19,388 nt of DNA from Xanthobacteraceae bacterium (GTDB lineage Bacteria; Pseudomonadota; Alphaproteobacteria; Rhizobiales; Xanthobacteraceae): the NCBI GenBank assembly GCA_030037185.1, contig JASHRR010001428.1:1-19388 (forward strand). The letters run 5' to 3'. Shown here piece after piece: positions 1 to 7,519 of this stretch. The position numbers and the translations under genes were made by a program. Every line of letters starts with the position of its first letter. The first letter of the stretch is position 1. The notes beneath the pieces were generated by a model. It searched no databases, was not told the DNA's origin, and was given only the letters and a program-made list of their open reading frames with translations.

Positions 1-304
1 ATGAAATGATGGCTTCGATCTGCTCCGGCTTGAGATAGTATTTGAAGGCAGGCATGCGCGGGGTGCCATTGGTGATGAACTCGCGCATGACGTCGTCGTC
101 GCCGCCGCCGGCGTCCTTATTGAGCGCGGGGCCGTAGGTTCTGGCGCCGAGCGAGGGTGGCAGATGGCAGACCCCGCACGACTGGGCGAACACCTGCCGC
201 CCCATTTTCTGCTGATCGGAAAGATTGCCGCCGGCCTGCTGTGCGATTGCACCCTGGGCCGATGCTGCGAGCACGAGCAAACCAAGCAAAGTAGCGTTTT
301 TCAT
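1..304 (-). CDS. Periplasmic c-type cytochrome, class I-like (C-terminus beyond the window)
   Basis: The first 101 residues are visible and the gene runs off the left edge. The start is ATG at 304, preceded by a purine-rich GGGGAAAA about 5 bases upstream. Residues 1-22 form a typical Sec signal peptide (basic start, Leu/Ala core, AIAQ cleavage region), so the mature protein should be periplasmic. The haem-binding motif SCGVCH supplies Cys43, Cys46 and the axial His47. A downstream TPRMPAF places Met84 as the probable sixth haem ligand. This is the layout of a small soluble class I cytochrome c that shuttles electrons or forms a subunit of a dehydrogenase. The partner cannot be told, because the genes beyond it are outside the window. 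It shares its strand with the signalling cluster, but 345 bases separate them. Confidence 0.87.
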   Translation of the reverse strand, partial: MKNATLLGLLVLAASAQGAIAQQAGGNLSDQQKMGRQVFAQSCGVCHLPPSLGARTYGPALNKDAGGGDDDVMREFITNGTPRMPAFKYYLKPEQIEAIIS

Positions 305-649
305 GGGCTTTTCCCCGCTTACGGTGTGTTTTGAGAGATCATACGCTGTCGATCGGCGGAAGGGAAGGGGGGCCGGTTCCTGACCAGAGCTGCGTGCCTT
401 GATGCACGCTGCGGCGGAGAACCGGAAGAACCGGGAGGGGCTGTTGTCTCGGGCCGGCACAGCGCCGCAGGCTGCGCAGACAGGTGAACTGCCGTCGTCT
501 TGCGCCGACGGTTTCTGAGGCCCGCATGATGCTGAAAAGCCACGCGGCTGACACAAGGCTCTCCGACGCCACCGGCGGCGCGATTGCGAATCGGCTTGCG
601 CCACGCCCGCATCCGGGCCGCGGTGGCGATTGGGTCGGAACCGGGACAT
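305..649. other. Intergenic region between cyclase regulator and cytochrome; no convincing gene
   Basis: Short open frames exist on both strands, but none has a ribosome-binding site plus a recognisable motif. Two small inverted repeats are visible. One at 392-409 has arms GCGTGC/GCACGC around CTTGAT. A weaker one near 610-625 has arms GCCCG/CGGGC. Neither is followed by a T-run, so neither is a clear terminator for the cyclase gene that ends at 650. The promoter of the cytochrome gene should lie here, but no convincing -35/-10 pair was found. Confidence 0.5.
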
Positions 650-1768
650 TCAGCGGGAGTTTAGACGGCGAATGCTGAAGGCTTTCACGGGTCGGATGAA
701 GCCCTTGAGGCTGAGCTCTCCGCGCGCTTCCACGTCCGCCAGATCTGCGATCGCCCTGTTGACGTTGGCATCGACCAGAATCTCGCCATTAGCTGCCTCG
801 GCGCAGAGTCTTGAGGCGAGATTGGCAACCCTGCCGGTCACCGAGTATTGAAATCGTCCCTCGAACCCGATGCAGCCAAGCGTTGCATAACCGTGAGCGA
901 TGCCGATCCCGAAGCCGAGTTCATACCCGAAGTGACGCCATTTCGTCGCCAGTTGCGCAACCTCATGGCGCATCTCGGTTGCCATCCGCACGGCCCGCCC
1001 GGGCGGGTCGGGGCAGGGCAGGGGATCGTTGAACAGGACCAGGAGCCCGTCGCCGGCAAAACGCTCGACCGTGCCTTCAAATTTGTCGATGAGAACTCCC
1101 AAGGCGCCATGATATTCGCGCAGGACAGCCAGCACCTCCTCCGGTTCCGCGGCCTCGGCGAAAGCCGTGAAGCCGCGAAGGTCACAAAACAGCACGGTTA
1201 TCTCGCGACGATGGCTTTCCAGGATGCTTTCGTCATGGGACGAAACGATGAGGTGCGCGAGCTGGGGCGGCAGAAAACGCTTTAATCGTCCGACGCGCTC
1301 GATCTCGGCAACCTGTTCAAGCACTCGCCGCTCGAGATTGCGATTCCATTTGGCCAGATCGTCGGCCTGCGCCTGGACGCGATCGTGGAGCTCTTTCAAG
1401 CGCAGCACCGACCGCACTCTGGCGACCAGCGCCGCATGATCGACAGGCTTTGTAAGATACTCGTCGGCGCCGGCATCAAGGCCGGCCACGACGTCCTTCG
1501 TATCGGTTCTGGCGGTCAGAATAATGATGGGCACGAACGGGCGATTGCGGTCGCTCTTGAGGCGGCGACAGACCTCGATGCCGTCGAGCTTCGGCATGGT
1601 GACGTCCAAGAGGATCAGGTCGGGCGTGCATTCGCTGACGGCAACCAAACATCGCTCGCCATCGGCCGCCTCCGATGTCTGATAGCCATGTGCCCGCAAT
1701 CGCGTCACGATGATGTCGCGACTTTCCTCGCTATCGTCCACGACGAGGATACGCGGGGGAGCATTCAT
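650..1768 (-). CDS. Response regulator with class III adenylate/guanylate cyclase output domain
   Basis: This cytoplasmic protein of 372 residues couples a receiver domain to nucleotide cyclisation. Residues 6-122 are a receiver with the acidic pair Asp11/Asp12, phospho-acceptor Asp55 (LILLDVTMP), Thr85 and Lys107. A helical linker (about 125-165) leads to RFLPPQLAHLI, a signature common just before such cyclase domains. The cyclase domain (about 187-368) has both metal-binding aspartates, Asp196 (FCDLRGFT) and Asp240 (FAGDGLL), and the transition-state pair Asn316 and Arg320 (ANLASR). The substrate-selecting positions carry Arg236 where Lys is usual and Ser309 where Asp or Thr is usual. cAMP is therefore likely but not certain as product. 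ATG at 1768 was chosen because the receiver fold starts there; an upstream in-frame TTG at 1876 would add 36 atypical residues. The gene lies 227 bases after the single-domain regulator on the same strand and is probably co-transcribed. Confidence 0.9.
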   Translation of the reverse strand: MNAPPRILVVDDSEESRDIIVTRLRAHGYQTSEAADGERCLVAVSECTPDLILLDVTMPKLDGIEVCRRLKSDRNRPFVPIIILTARTDTKDVVAGLDAGADEYLTKPVDHAALVARVRSVLRLKELHDRVQAQADDLAKWNRNLERRVLEQVAEIERVGRLKRFLPPQLAHLIVSSHDESILESHRREITVLFCDLRGFTAFAEAAEPEEVLAVLREYHGALGVLIDKFEGTVERFAGDGLLVLFNDPLPCPDPPGRAVRMATEMRHEVAQLATKWRHFGYELGFGIGIAHGYATLGCIGFEGRFQYSVTGRVANLASRLCAEAANGEILVDANVNRAIADLADVEARGELSLKGFIRPVKAFSIRRLNSR

Positions 1769-1995
1769 TGTAGCGGTCGCACCGGGACGCCTCCAACCTG
1801 CCCGGCAAGCAGGCGGTGCGGCAGCTTGCGCCAACTGTGGCACGATAGGCCCCATCGCGCCAATCGGAAATGCCAATTAGACCGATTGATGGTAGTGATC
1901 ATGCGCAGGGCGCCGTCCTCAAATTGAGGCATTCCCGACGCCAAGTCAGTGGCGAGCGGGAATGGCAAGTATGATTCGAACTTCAAATCAACCAG

Positions 1996-2361
1996 CTAAG
2001 GAACGTACTCGCGGATTTTTGCCAGGAGCTGGCGGGTGCTATAGGGCTTACTGACATACCCGTCGCAGCCTGCGGCGCGTGCTTTGCTCTCGTCGCCGCT
2101 GAGCGCATAGGAGGTGACGACGATGATCGGGATGTCGCGCAATGCCGGATCGGACTTGATTCGACGGGTCACTTCATATCCGTCAAGCACTGGAATTTGA
2201 ACGTCCATCAAGATGAGATCGGGTCGCTGGCGCTCCGCCGCCGCAAGCGCCTGCTCACCGTCCTCGGCTTCGACGAGTTGGTACCCGCTGCTCGTCAAGA
2301 GGTCGCGGAGGATCCGCCGGTTGTCTTCCTGATCTTCGACCACGAGAATACATCTGTTCAT
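1996..2361 (-). CDS. Single-domain response regulator, DivK/CheY-like
   Basis: The protein has 121 residues and consists only of a receiver domain. Glu9/Asp10 form the acidic pocket, Asp53 (LILMDVQIP) is the phosphorylation site, and Thr83 and Lys105 complete the active site. The sequence resembles DivK-type regulators, including the GYEVTRRIK helix and the C-terminal [16 protein letters not shown]. With no output domain it must act by protein contact, either as a phosphate shuttle or as an allosteric partner of kinases. Its ATG overlaps the TGA of the upstream sensor kinase in an ATGA tetranucleotide (2358-2361), a strong sign of translational coupling and of a kinase-regulator pair. The cyclase-bearing regulator follows on the same strand, so this protein could pass phosphate towards it. 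That route is inferred. Confidence 0.95.
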   Translation of the reverse strand: MNRCILVVEDQEDNRRILRDLLTSSGYQLVEAEDGEQALAAAERQRPDLILMDVQIPVLDGYEVTRRIKSDPALRDIPIIVVTSYALSGDESKARAAGCDGYVSKPYSTRQLLAKIREYVP

Positions 2362-4862
2362 GATTGTGTTGTCTTTTTCTCTTCAGCTGTGTTCATGGTT
2401 GTGTTGGTTGTCTCGTCGGCGATTGGCAGTGTGAACGAAAAACTAGAGCCTTCGCCGAGCGTCGATTCGACCCAGATGCATCCGCCGTGCATTTCGATGA
2501 TTCGCTTGGCGATCGATAATCCGAGGCCAGTCCCTCCCTTGCGTCGAACCGACGAGCTGTCCGCCTGCTGAAATTCATTAAAAATCCTGCTCTGATCCAC
2601 CTCTGAAATGCCCGAACCGGTATCTTTGACTGCGACCAGCAGCGCCCCGTCGGCGAGCGATGCCCGCACCGATATCTCGCCGGCATCGGTAAACTTTATC
2701 GCGTTGCCGACAAGGTTCAGCAGAACCTGGGCGATCCGACGTTCGTCCCCGCATCCCGGCGGAAGACCCGGGGATATCACGCCTCTCAGCGCGATCCGCT
2801 TTTCTCCGGCGAGCGGTTCGACGGCTTGCAGCACGCCTTCGACGACATCTTTCATCGAGTATTTGGCCATTTCGAGCGTCAATTGACCGGCCTCGATCTT
2901 GGCGAGATCGAGCACATCATTGATGAGCACCAGGAGGTGGCGGCCGTTGATCTGAACACGCTCCATGACGCCGCGCATGCGATCCGGAATCGGGCCATAG
3001 ATGCGGTCGAGCACCAGCTCGGTATAGCCCAGGACGGCGTTTAATGGCGTGCGGAGCTCGTGGCTCATATTGGCAAGGAACTGCGACTTGTGCCGGCTCT
3101 CGATCTCGAGCTGGAGGCTTTTGTCCTGAAGCTCGCTGAACAGGCGTGCGTTCTCGATGGCCTGCACCGACTGCGCCGCAAATGTCTTGATGAGATCAAC
3201 CGTGCTTCTCGGAAACGCCCCCGGCTCGGTGCGGCGCACCACCAGAAGGCCGGCGATGTCGTTTTGCCACAGCAATGGCGCGACGAGGACGGCTCGGTAG
3301 CCCGAGCCCAGGATGAGGTCTCTGATTGGACCCGCCGGCTCGTCATGAAAATCAGCAATCTGGACCGGTTCCTGACGCATCAGCGCCCTGGCCACGTGGC
3401 GTTCGGAAATAGCGACTTTGTGCCCCGCAAACGCCGCGATCGTAGCGGCATCCATGCCATAGTTTGCGCGGAGCTCGAATGTCTGCTGTGGCTCGTCAAA
3501 GACGTAGATCGACCCGGCTGTGGTAGTCGAGAGCTGCACAGCTTTGGCGACAATGGTAGCCAGCACGTGCTCGAGGTTGAGCGTCGAATTGACCGCCTGG
3601 CTAACTTCACCGAGCGCACGAAGCTCGAGCACCGATTGTCCGAGCTCGCGGGTTCGCAATTCGACCTGGGCTTCCAGATTGGCGTGGGAGTCTTGGAGCT
3701 TGGCGGCCATCTCATTGAATTGATCGGCGAGCGATTCAAGTTCGTCGCCAGTCTTGATCGAGATGCGTTGAGTAAGATCGCCGCTGCCGATGCGGGCGGC
3801 GCCGGCGCGGAGCGTCTCGATGGGCACCACCATCTTGCGCACCAGGAACATGCCGCCAAGCAATGCCAGACCGAGCGCCGCGAGCAGCAGCAGGCTGGTG
3901 CGCGTCATTGTCGTGCGCAGCGGGGCATAGGCCTCGTCAAGCGGCAGTTCGACGAATACCAGCCAACCGAGCGGCGCAATCTCGGCATAGGAGGTCAGTA
4001 CTTCACGGCCTTCCAGATCGCGGGCCGCCTGCCCGGATTTGCTCGCCTTTCCGGCGAGCGCGGCGCGCGCCGCCTGCACTTGCGGCAGCCCCGACAGGTC
4101 CGTGTTTCGCAGCACCATGCTGATGTCGGGATGGGCGATCAGGCGGCCCTGCGCGTCGACGACGTAGGCCAGACCGTGCTCACCGACCCTGATCATTGAC
4201 ACCACGTCCCACATGAATGTCAGGTTGACCTCGGCGACGCTGACGCCGGCGTCGCGCGCGCCGGCCAGCGCCAGCGTCGTGTAGGGCTCTGAGTTGTGCC
4301 GAAAGTAGACGGGGCCGTAATAGGGCGTATGCAGCAAGGGGGCGCGGAACTGGGGTTCCTGGGAGACGTCCAGTCCGCTCCCGACTTCATCCGGCTCGGT
4401 GCGCGAGACGCGCAGTTGCAGAAGGCCGGACGGGTCGATCTGCTCAAGCTCGGAAATCGCCGATACCTGGCGCAGCAGGCGCCAGGCGTCGATGCGCCGC
4501 TGTTGAAAGGTGCTGGCGTCCCAGGGCACCTGCACGGTCCACCCGAGCTGGGCCTCGATGCCCTTGAGGAACTGGCTGATCTTGGCCGCCGCTCCGTCAG
4601 CCTGCTCGCGCTCGATGCGGACGAGGGAGGCCTCCTGCTCGCGGTTGAGGAACCAGATTTCCGACGCGCCATTGGCAAGCAGCGTGAGCAGCACCATGGC
4701 GACAAACAGCGCAACGTATTTTATGAAGAGGCGGCTGCGCACCGGCAAGAACCGCAGGACGCGCGGCACTCCGCTGCGGTCCATCGCTGCCCACATCCGT
4801 GCCGCCGCGCCATCCGCGAGTGCGCGGGTCGTTGAATGCCGCATCGGGTCGGCTCGCCTCAT
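2358..4862 (-). CDS. Membrane sensor histidine kinase (Cache-HAMP-GAF-HisKA-HATPase)
   Basis: With ATG at 4862 the protein has 834 residues. A basic cytoplasmic start leads to a first membrane helix (about 46-66), a large periplasmic Cache-type sensor region (about 70-320, with [16 protein letters not shown]), a second helix (about 322-342), HAMP (342-394), GAF (about 415-572) and HisKA (about 590-660) with phospho-His601 in [19 protein letters not shown]. The HATPase domain (about 702-814) has an N box ([11 protein letters not shown]), G1 (KDTGSGI) and G2 ([13 protein letters not shown]). All catalytic boxes are intact. There is no receiver at the C-terminus; the partner receiver is encoded immediately downstream with an ATGA overlap. 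The Cache ligand is probably a small molecule outside the cell, and the GAF domain may add a cytoplasmic signal. The start is uncertain: TTG 4922 and ATGs at 4844, 4796 and 4784 are in frame, and none has a strong ribosome-binding site. Confidence 0.93.
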   Translation of the reverse strand: MRRADPMRHSTTRALADGAAARMWAAMDRSGVPRVLRFLPVRSRLFIKYVALFVAMVLLTLLANGASEIWFLNREQEASLVRIEREQADGAAAKISQFLKGIEAQLGWTVQVPWDASTFQQRRIDAWRLLRQVSAISELEQIDPSGLLQLRVSRTEPDEVGSGLDVSQEPQFRAPLLHTPYYGPVYFRHNSEPYTTLALAGARDAGVSVAEVNLTFMWDVVSMIRVGEHGLAYVVDAQGRLIAHPDISMVLRNTDLSGLPQVQAARAALAGKASKSGQAARDLEGREVLTSYAEIAPLGWLVFVELPLDEAYAPLRTTMTRTSLLLLAALGLALLGGMFLVRKMVVPIETLRAGAARIGSGDLTQRISIKTGDELESLADQFNEMAAKLQDSHANLEAQVELRTRELGQSVLELRALGEVSQAVNSTLNLEHVLATIVAKAVQLSTTTAGSIYVFDEPQQTFELRANYGMDAATIAAFAGHKVAISERHVARALMRQEPVQIADFHDEPAGPIRDLILGSGYRAVLVAPLLWQNDIAGLLVVRRTEPGAFPRSTVDLIKTFAAQSVQAIENARLFSELQDKSLQLEIESRHKSQFLANMSHELRTPLNAVLGYTELVLDRIYGPIPDRMRGVMERVQINGRHLLVLINDVLDLAKIEAGQLTLEMAKYSMKDVVEGVLQAVEPLAGEKRIALRGVISPGLPPGCGDERRIAQVLLNLVGNAIKFTDAGEISVRASLADGALLVAVKDTGSGISEVDQSRIFNEFQQADSSSVRRKGGTGLGLSIAKRIIEMHGGCIWVESTLGEGSSFSFTLPIADETTNTTMNTAEEKKTTQS

Positions 4863-5678
4863 GGTGCGTTTGACTTGCTCTATCGAACGACGCTGCCGCC
4901 CGGGCCCCCAACCGGTTTCCAATCGCCCTCAGGGCGAGGAAATAGCGCGGACCGCCAACGAGAATACGAGGTCATGGCTTTTGGCCGCATTGCGGCATTC
5001 CCAAACAGGCGTTTCCAGCCGACAATCTCCTGCCGGAGGGTTTCCATGTGGTGTTCCCACATGCCGTCGCGGCGTGCGCTACCCCGGGCATGGGAGAACA
5101 TCGAGACATCGCGCCGCCAGAACGCTTCCACACCCCACGCGCGTGTGACTTGGCTCGGCACTGACGTTGTGCCGTGCTAGCACGCTTCTGATTGTACGGG
5201 TAGATTCTGACATCAACGCAAAGTCCGTCGCCGGTCCTGGCGGCCCAATCTGCCCCAAAATCCGTTTGGCCTGTGTGACCTAGCTCACACAAGCGCAGCG
5301 GGTGCTGGGCATCGTACCTCATGCTGAGGTGGACTGTTCGCCGCCACGGTTTTACCATGAAGCCATGCCGGCCGCCGAACGAGAATCCATGCCTGGGCGT
5401 GGTCAGCGTCGGCCGAAGAAATTGCGGGCGCCCGAGCTCCAGCAACAGGTTCGCGGCAACGGAGACAGTTGTTACGGGTAACGCAGGGATCTTGTGGGTC
5501 CGAAGAAAACGTTCCCCGGACTGGATGCGCAGAGGGGGCCCTCGATCCTTCCCGGGACAATGCAGCGCGGGCGAAAGCAGCACCATAATACGGCGCCGAA
5601 CTCTCCTCATTACGGCGATGAGTATTTCGAGTGCACCGGCAAAAAAAACAGAAATGATATGCTCAAGCAGGATCCGAC
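4863..5678. other. Long upstream region of the kinase cluster; no convincing gene
   Basis: About 800 bases without a recognisable gene. Open frames on both strands are Arg/Pro/Ser-rich and lack family motifs. A 93-residue minus-strand frame (4880-5161) ending just before the kinase has mildly coding-like composition but no ribosome-binding site for its GTG start. A CRP-like palindrome lies at 5272-5291. A possible minus-strand -10 element TACAAT (plus-strand 5191-5196) lies about 80 bases from it towards the kinase, but its -35 partner is weak. If used, it would give a leader of roughly 320 bases before the kinase. Confidence 0.5.
5272..5291. promoter_or_regulatory. CRP/FNR-family operator-like perfect palindrome
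   Basis: The sequence TGTGTGACCTAGCTCACACA is a perfect inverted repeat: 7-base arms TGTGTGA/TCACACA around CCTAGC. Its core is exactly TGTGA-N6-TCACA, the established consensus for cAMP-bound CRP. It sits in the unassigned region upstream of the minus-strand kinase/regulator/cyclase cluster, about 410 bases from the kinase ATG. A candidate -10 (TACAAT on the minus strand, plus-strand 5191-5196) would put the site's centre roughly 90-100 bases upstream of transcription start. The sequence match is directly visible. Binding and the regulated gene are inferred. Confidence 0.5.
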
Positions 5679-5867
5679 GTGGCTGCTCGCCCTTCGCATG
5701 TCGCAATGAAAATCATCCGCGCTGGTCGCAATCCGGATTTGAAAGGTGCTCCGAAATGGCCCCGGATTTTTGCGGCCGTAATCTGCTTGATACTCTCGTT
5801 CGAGTGGCACCTTTTTAAAGGTGCCGCTCGGCTGCACAGTCGTTTGCAGCGTTTTCTTATTCCTTGA
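5679..5867 (+). CDS. Possible small single-span membrane protein (uncertain)
   Basis: This is a 62-residue frame starting at GTG 5679, with AGGA about 7 bases upstream. ATG at 5706 would give 53 residues. A basic N-terminal part is followed by one hydrophobic stretch (PRIFAAVICLILSF, about residues 27-40) and a basic tail. That pattern fits a small inner-membrane protein with a single helix, but the family is not recognised. A strong inverted repeat (5801-5830) lies inside the frame, which could mean that the region makes an RNA hairpin and that the frame is incidental. It stands alone on the plus strand, facing the end of the efflux operon. Confidence 0.25.
   Translation: MAARPSHVAMKIIRAGRNPDLKGAPKWPRIFAAVICLILSFEWHLFKGAARLHSRLQRFLIP
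5801..5830. repeat. 14-bp inverted repeat / hairpin beyond the efflux operon
   Basis: Arms CGAGTGGCACCTTT and AAAGGTGCCGCTCG are separated by only TT. They pair over 14 positions, 13 Watson-Crick plus one that is U-G in a plus-strand transcript and A-C (a mismatch) in a minus-strand transcript. The hairpin begins 70 bases beyond the stop codon of the outer-membrane lipoprotein gene (5900). It could therefore serve as a 3'-end or stabilising structure for the efflux operon message. No T-run follows on either strand, so a standard intrinsic terminator is not supported. The odd base pair favours a plus-strand RNA, and a dimeric-protein binding site is another option. Confidence 0.55.
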
Positions 5868-5899
5868 TTGCCGGTACGACCGAGCAATGGCCCCGAACG

Positions 5900-7363
5900 T
5901 CAGTGCCGTGCGGCCTGGGCCCTCCTTCGAGTTGGTCTTACTTCAACGTTTAATGCGTCAACGAGGCCGACAGCAGCCAACAGATTGACTTCCGCTTGGT
6001 TATAGCGAACGATCGCCGTTGCGTAGTTGAGACGAGCTTGAAAGGCGGTGTCCTGCGCGACCAGCACGTCGAGCGTCAGCCCTGTGCCGGTCTCCAGATT
6101 CTTCTGGGTCAAACGCAGCGCCTCTTCCGCCGACGCGACGCCTTGCTGGGCCACTGGAATTACTTTTCTTGCCGTAACGCGCGTCTGATGCGCCGTGACC
6201 ACGGCAGCCTGGATTTGGTCGAGCTCACGGGCGACGTCGAGCTCGGCAATCTTTGCGTTGGCGGTTGCGGTCTTGATTCTGCCAAAAGTGGCAGCGCTCC
6301 AGTTGAAGCCGCCGGTCGCGAGGTATGTCGGGTCCGTATACAACGTATCTGTCAAACTGCCGGCCGGCGGACGCATGCCAAAGGTTCGTGTCGCGGTGAC
6401 TTGCGGTCCCAATCCGCCCCAGATCGTTGCGCCGGTGTCGGCATCCGCCGCCGCAAACAGGTTGCGAACCGCCTGCAGGTCCGGCCGGAAGTGAACGGCG
6501 TCGACCAGCATATCATCAATCGACAGGTTCTCTCGAACGAGCGTCATCGCCCTCATGTTTCCTGTCTTGGGGACCAGCATGACGGTCGGGTCGAGATCGA
6601 GGGTAACCGTCAGGGTCACGGACGCGTTGTAGAAACCATTCAACGCCGTCAGGACATTCTGCTGCTTGACTGCAAGCGCAGCCTCGGCGCGCAGCACGTC
6701 GACTTGCAGTCCGGTGCCGGCGCTGAACTGCAGGCGGTTGATGCGGAGCAATTCCTCGGCGTCTTTGACTGCTTGCCGCGCAGCCGCAACCTGAGCCTGA
6801 GCTAGCACGACGTCGTAATATTGGATGGCCGCAACGCGCGTCGTTTCGAGCACGACCGCTTGATCCTGCTGTTCGGAGGCCTCCAGCCGCCGTTTCGACG
6901 CGACGATGTCGTAGGCAACCTCCCCGGGATTGATGACCCATTGTAGCACGGCCGCAATCGGGAACACGTGGTTGAACGATTGTACTGCCAGGCCGGTGGG
7001 AGTTGAGAGCACTCCAGCTATGCCGACGCCCGTGATGTTGGGCGAGATCGATGGAAAGATCATGCCGACATTGGCATCGAGTGCTCCGTGCGACGCCTCC
7101 ACGCGCTGTTGCGCCTCTTTTATATCGAGGTTGCGCGCCATTGCGACGCGAACCACCGTCGGCAAATCGACCGCGAGCATGCGGCGGTCGTACATCGGTT
7201 GGATCTGCGACGCATCGACCTTGAGCGATGCTGTTGGCTGCCGCGACGACGCAACGGAGGGACGGGGAGTCTGCGGCATCAACACGTCATCGGCACACGA
7301 CGCCAATAGACAGCTCAGCACAAGCGCAACGCTGCGCCTGAGCGCGGTGTTCGCAATCCCCAT
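5900..7363 (-). CDS. Outer-membrane efflux lipoprotein, TolC/NodT-like
   Basis: The protein has 487 residues and should be the outer-membrane channel of the tripartite pump encoded upstream. The start is an ATG at 7363 with a run of nine G as its ribosome-binding site. The N-terminus is a lipoprotein signal ending in a lipobox, LLASC, with Cys23 as the predicted lipidated residue. The rest shows the two-fold repeat of the outer membrane efflux protein family. Each half has long amphipathic helices, for example LDIKEAQQRVEASHGALDA followed later by AAIQYYDVVLAQAQVAAARQ, and TAHQTRVTARKVIPVAQQGV followed by a repeat-like LTLDVLVAQDTAFQARLNYA. Length is normal for the family. It follows the membrane fusion gene by 156 bases on the same strand and is the last gene of the efflux operon. 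The exported compound cannot be told from sequence. Confidence 0.93.
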   Translation of the reverse strand: MGIANTALRRSVALVLSCLLASCADDVLMPQTPRPSVASSRQPTASLKVDASQIQPMYDRRMLAVDLPTVVRVAMARNLDIKEAQQRVEASHGALDANVGMIFPSISPNITGVGIAGVLSTPTGLAVQSFNHVFPIAAVLQWVINPGEVAYDIVASKRRLEASEQQDQAVVLETTRVAAIQYYDVVLAQAQVAAARQAVKDAEELLRINRLQFSAGTGLQVDVLRAEAALAVKQQNVLTALNGFYNASVTLTVTLDLDPTVMLVPKTGNMRAMTLVRENLSIDDMLVDAVHFRPDLQAVRNLFAAADADTGATIWGGLGPQVTATRTFGMRPPAGSLTDTLYTDPTYLATGGFNWSAATFGRIKTATANAKIAELDVARELDQIQAAVVTAHQTRVTARKVIPVAQQGVASAEEALRLTQKNLETGTGLTLDVLVAQDTAFQARLNYATAIVRYNQAEVNLLAAVGLVDALNVEVRPTRRRAQAARH

Positions 7364-7365
7364 GT

Positions 7366-7374
7366 CCCCCCCCC
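7366..7374 (-). repeat. Nine-base G tract forming the ribosome-binding site of the outer-membrane gene
   Basis: On the coding strand nine consecutive G lie two bases before the ATG at 7363. The tract occupies the Shine-Dalgarno position. Homopolymers of this length are prone to slipped-strand changes, which would alter the spacing or strength of the site. Variation is not shown by one sequence, and a base-calling error in the run length is possible. Confidence 0.6.
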
Positions 7375-7519
7375 GTTCGACGCAACGCCTGGATGATTGT
7401 TTTTCGATTTCAAAGTCGGGCTTCGAGTGAGCCGCTGAGCGGCCGCACGCAAGTGAGCAGCGCGGGCGTTGCGGACTTTCTGTTGAATTGAGGACACATG
7501 TACAGGACGGAAGAGCAGG

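Noticed and set aside
392..409. Hairpin GCGTGC/GCACGC as terminator of the cyclase gene
   Set aside because: It is about 240 bases beyond the stop codon and has no T-run, so it is only mentioned as a minor inverted repeat.
319..612. Minus-strand small open frames upstream of the cytochrome
   Set aside because: There are two overlapping frames of similar length, no ribosome-binding site and low-complexity Arg/Pro/Ser content.
634..665. GGAAC followed 18 bases later by TTTA, resembling an EcfG promoter
   Set aside because: The second box does not match CGTT, and it points into the 3' end of the cyclase gene with no gene to serve.
3060..4199. Long plus-strand open frame (379 codons) opposite the sensor kinase
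   Set aside because: It is antisense to a kinase with all domains intact, has no motif, and reflects the high GC content of the opposite strand.
4880..5161. Minus-strand 93-codon frame ending 18 bases before the kinase
   Set aside because: Its composition is mildly coding-like, but its GTG start has no ribosome-binding site and no family is recognised, so it was not called as a gene.
4972..5706. Minus-strand open frame of 244 codons upstream of the kinase
   Set aside because: Composition is Arg/Pro/His-rich without motif, no ribosome-binding site was seen, and it crosses the CRP-like palindrome.
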